Below, piece after piece: positions 60,532 to 64,000 of a stretch of DNA of 64,000 bases. This DNA is from Hofstenia miamia. Lineage: Eukaryota; Xenacoelomorpha; Acoela. The DNA lies in the NCBI GenBank assembly GCA_004352715.1, contig SCFE01000091.1, forward strand, positions 211,235-275,234, written 5' to 3'. The notes beneath the pieces are model-generated. The model saw only the letters and a list, made by a program, of their open reading frames with translations. It was not told the origin of the DNA and searched no databases. How positions within the stretch are numbered: position 1 is the stretch's first letter; each line of letters begins with the position of its first letter. The position numbers were made by a program, and so were the translations under genes.

Positions 60532-60890
60532 GTTACAGTAAGATTGTAAAATTGGTATTTCACTAAAAACTACATAAAACAATTAAGTTTGAGGAGTTGG
60601 TTTTGTGGTTAGAGTTAGGGTTATGTTTAGTATTTTTCCAATAAATACATGAATTATTTAAGTATTTTAAGGTTTTTATGAAACTAGGTAAAACTGAAAC
60701 GTTTTTCTTAAACGCGACTTAAATAAAAATGAATTGAAATTAAAGCAAACAATACTAAGAAAAGCTGGAAACTATTTAATTCAGGAATTGCCCGTAAAAA
60801 TCTCAAAATACGCGATATGAAATTATATCGAACAGTGAATGGAAAGGATGAAGAAATCATTGTTGATATGCAGAATTGATTATATAGACT
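60030..60890. other. AT-rich intergenic sequence with (AT)n tract
   Basis: An AT dinucleotide tract lies at about 60494-60529. No gene seen. Confidence 0.5.
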
Positions 60891-60896
60891 TCATGT

Positions 60897-63075
60897 TGTA
60901 ATGTCTACAAACGCCCAATCAATGAGAAATATGATTGATTTATTATAACTAAAGGCCTTTCGAGACAAACTGATATCATAGCAATATCAGAAAGTTGGTC
61001 ATCTTAAAACGAATTTTAATATCCCCAACTATCAAGAACCCAAATGTCAAGATAGATCATCAAGAAAAGAAGGCGGAACAGTCACTTGGGCAAAATATAA
61101 TTTAGGACTAGTTCAAACTATTGCGCTACGTCAGACGCCAAATGTATTAGAGATGTCTGTCATTGTCGTTCATTCTATGAAGCTATACTTTGCTCCTGCT
61201 CTCGGTAGTTGTACAAATGAAAATATATGTAACTGTATCATTTACATTTTTGAATCCTCGTTGTGTGCTAGCGAATATCGTGATATTATGTGTGGCGACT
61301 TTAATATTAAATTTATCACGAAGCTACTAATGCCCCTAAGATCACAGCTAGCTTTATGTAATATGATTAATTTTGTAACACGCAATGAAGCATCCATTTG
61401 ATGTTTGCATCAAGTGAGATTTCTGCAACTTATAAAGAGCCCAATACCACATGTCCTTTAGAACGGTGAAACCATACCGTGATTACAGTTTCCCCAATTC
61501 AAAATGACTTCTCGAAAAGCATCTCACATAAAGTACACGATCTAAGAAGGTCTCACGTTAGCAAGGTTATTGATAATCTCTCATCTCATCAGTAAATTTT
61601 AGCTATACGTACAAAATAGACGATTTAAACGACAAAACCCAATATTGCTACGATATCTTAAATCAGGCATTAAGCCTAATTCCTCACGATACTATTTAAA
61701 TCAGTGACAGTGATCCCGTTTGGATAACACCAGTAGTAAAGTTGATGAGTAGCCGTAAAGAAAGAGCATTCAAAGATAAAGACTGACCTAAATACAACCA
61801 CTATAACGCAAAGCTCATGAAAGAAATAACCAATTCCAAGAATCAATGCCTCAAGTCAAGAAATGATGCTAAAAGCTTATGGTCCTTAGTTGGTCCACTA
61901 ACATCATCTAAAAATAGAAACGATCTTTTACTGGTTCTTTATGCCTCAGATAGTCACTAAAAAGCCTCATGAAGACATAGCATCAGCATACAGCTCAAAA
62001 GAACTATATTCTCCACCACTTGAGGACAATTTGGACCCTCACACAACACCGGCGAAAGTTTATTACTATTTTGTTAAATGTAAAGCCAGCAAATCAATGG
62101 TTAGTGACCACATTCTTACTCTGATTTATAGAAAGGCTGTTTTTGTATTTGCTAAACCGATTTTTCACATTATTAATACATCACTAATGGAAAATTGCTG
62201 ATGTTAAGCCAATTCCAAAGTCTTATCCAATACAAAAAAGAACACTCCGGCCAATATCATTACTATGCCTTTCATCTAAGCTTCTCGAACAAACGGTTCT
62301 TGATTTTATTAAGGATCATATTGTAAGGGTTGGCGATTGCTTGCAATTTGCATATAAAAAGGGTGCTCATCTACTTCCTTACTAATTAGATTTCTTGATT
62401 TCACAACATGATTACTTGATCTAGAAGATGTGGAAACCGTGATGATTCAGAGCTTTGATCTTACTTAAGCTTTCGATACTGTTCTCCATAAACTCTTTTT
62501 GCAGCGTCTTTTTTTGTTAGAATGGGGATGTTTTGTAGCAATACTAGACTGGTAACCAGTGGTGTTCCTCAAGGGTCAGTATTTGCTATATACATATCTG
62601 ATCTTAAACCCTCGACTGATGACTCAATTATGTTAAAATTTGCTGATGATAATTTATCAATTACGACTTCATGCAATGGCAAATTCCATTCTGAATTTAG
62701 TTCGATACACAACTGTTGCAAAAATGAATCGAGTCAAATGCAAACTACATATTTGTACCAAAAGATTTAAGGAGCTAGAATTTGATACCAATGAAATTCC
62801 AACAGTGAATTCTTTACCACTTTTAGGAATCACACTGACATCTGATCTCAAATGGAAAACTCACATATTACGAGAAAATGTTCACAACGAATCTATGTGC
62901 CTAAATCACTGAAGAATGTATCTGACACCTCAGAGTTACTAAAAATTTATTCACCAACATTCGCTAATTAATTGAGTACGCTTACCCAGTGCTTGTGGTG
63001 ATATTCAATATATCAAATGTACAATTTGAAAGAATTCAGAAACGTGCGCATAAAATTATTGGGTATCATGAAGAT
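60897..63075 (+). pseudogene. Near full-length non-LTR retrotransposon ORF2 remnant (endonuclease plus RT)
   Basis: Plus-strand pieces in order. First is the endonuclease start, TNAQSMRNMIDLL with ISESWSS (60.9-61.0 kb), then its CGDFNIKF box (near 61302), the GDFN metal-binding motif of EEP endonucleases. The linker PHEDIASAYSSKE and RT region LRPISLLCLSSKLLEQTVLD (near 62250) follow. Then come VTSGVPQGSVFAI (near 62560), the active-site box LKFADDNLSI (near 62640), LLGITLTSDLKWKTHI (near 62823) and FERIQKRAHKIIGYHED. Numerous stops and frameshifts make it dead. Its end passes directly into a different RT family at about 63.1 kb. Confidence 0.88.
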
Positions 63076-63084
63076 CAATCGAAT

Positions 63085-64000
63085 CTGTTGCTAGAGGCCA
63101 ATAGAGTTTCACGGAAATGGCTTGAGTTTTTAAGGAGGGAGATAGGAAGCTGGGAGATTAACAGGAATAGGTTAAGGCTTAGACGAGGCATATTCCAGAG
63201 AGACAGCTTAACACCACTACTGTTTGTAGTTAGCTTAATCCCTATCACTAAAAAGTTAAAGGAGACAGGCATATGGTATAAGCTGGAGAAGAATGGTAGA
63301 GAAGTGAGTCACCTATGGTACATGAATGATCTGAAGATGTATGCTAGTTCAAGGAAGATGTTGCAGAAGCAAGTGGAGACATTGGAGCAGGCAAGCAGAG
63401 ATTCAGTGTTGGAGTCTGGATTAGGAAAGTGTGTGGCAGTGACAATGACTAGAGGCAAGTGTGTGGATGGGGATGGCTTGAGGACAAGCAGTGGGGATAA
63501 GATTGAGGAAGTTAAAGAGGGGTAAAGTTACTTAGGGTGATAGAGAAAGACAGAACAGATCACGAGGAAATGAAGATGAGGCTAAGGAAAGAATACAAGA
63601 AGAGAGTAAGGAAGGTACTACAGAAGTCAGCATTGAATGGGCAGAACAGCATAAAGGCAATTAATACTTGGGCAATACCAGTGCTGAGATATTTGGCAGT
63701 AATAGTTAGGTGGAACAAGAATGAACTGAGGTAATTAGACAGGGAATCAAGGAAGATAATAGCAGCAGAGAGGGCATTCAACTTAAATGGAGATGTAGAT
63801 AGGCTGTACATGGCAAGGCATGAGGGAGGGAAAGGACTGCTAAGTGTAGAGGAAACTGTAGAAGCAGAAGCACTAGGGCTAAAGGAATATGTAGAAGAAC
63901 AACCTAGCTGATCCCTACTAGAGGTCACTAAGGAGTTGAAGAAGATAATAACAGAGAGTGAAGGAAAGACCGCATACCAGAGTATGATAGAATTAGAGAG
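63085..64000 (+). pseudogene. R2/NeSL-like non-LTR RT fragment, truncated by the window edge
   Basis: An abrupt switch to purine-rich DNA. Residues RRGIFQRDSLTPLLFVVSLI match the R-GI-x-QGDSLSPLLF motif of R2/NeSL-type RTs. LWYMNDLKMY follows, where the family has YMDD, so one catalytic Asp is Asn. Then come SGLGKCVAVTMTRGK, HEEMKMRLRKEYKKRVRKVL, AINTWAIPVLRYLAVIVRWN and EGGKGLLSVEETVEAEALGL. Stops at about 63523 and 63732, with further ones after, show decay. The 3' part continues beyond the window. It belongs to a different clade from the element to its left. Confidence 0.85.

Noticed and set aside
60590-60640. GTTAGAGTTAGGGTTATG, considered as interstitial telomere repeat
   Set aside because: Too short and irregular, with only one complete TTAGGG.

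Overview
The window looks like nuclear DNA from an AT-rich, gene-poor invertebrate metazoan. Genes are far apart, introns and splice signals are eukaryotic, microsatellites are AT-rich, and transposon debris from at least six superfamilies is dense. Three hints point, tentatively, to a nematode-like or other short-intron ecdysozoan lineage. A piggyBac-type coding fragment carries a 42-bp intron. The two intact genes each have an AG acceptor directly before the ATG, which resembles trans-splicing. The Olig-type bHLH protein is very short, as I recall for the nematode members of that family. No species can be named from this alone.

Only two genes are clearly intact: a single-exon M1 zinc aminopeptidase with a type II membrane anchor (2696-5500, +) and a 123-residue Olig/Beta3-class bHLH transcription factor (26389-26760, -). 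Weaker coding candidates are a thrombospondin type-1-like exon (47724-47883, -), a frameshifted cysteine-cluster gene fragment (47001-47353, -), and unassigned exons at 34.7 kb and 35.8 kb (+).

The rest is mainly mobile DNA. Non-LTR retrotransposon remnants lie at about 11.4-12.4 (-), 13.3-13.7 (+), 31.7-33.8 (+), 44.5-45.0 (-), 48.1-49.5 (+), 53.6-56.2 (-), 56.2-56.9 (-), 58.6-59.4 (+) and 60.9-63.1 kb (+). A different R2/NeSL-like RT runs off the right edge from about 63.1 kb. DNA transposons include many non-autonomous hAT-like elements, most with recognisable 8-bp target-site duplications (8.4, 12.5, 14.0-17.0, 14.4-16.3, 21.3, 36.3, 42.2, 45.1 and 50.3 kb). There is also an internally deleted mariner (37.4 kb), Tc1-like fragments (14.7-16.0 and 36.9-37.3 kb), a pogo-like MITE (39.4 kb) and piggyBac C-terminal exons (40.8-41.4 kb).

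The most striking structure is a three-level nest at 14-17 kb. A hAT-like element with a perfect 8-bp target duplication contains a second hAT-like element with a 7/8 duplication, and that one contains two convergent, different Tc1 halves bounded by a 29-bp inverted repeat. Other points of interest are a 36-bp-stem hairpin upstream of the aminopeptidase, a near-perfect 356-bp tandem triplication at 28 kb, a GC-rich unexplained island at 51.9-52.6 kb, and several assembly scars: duplicated flanks around N gaps and a 17-base match to a Tn5 mosaic-end adapter.
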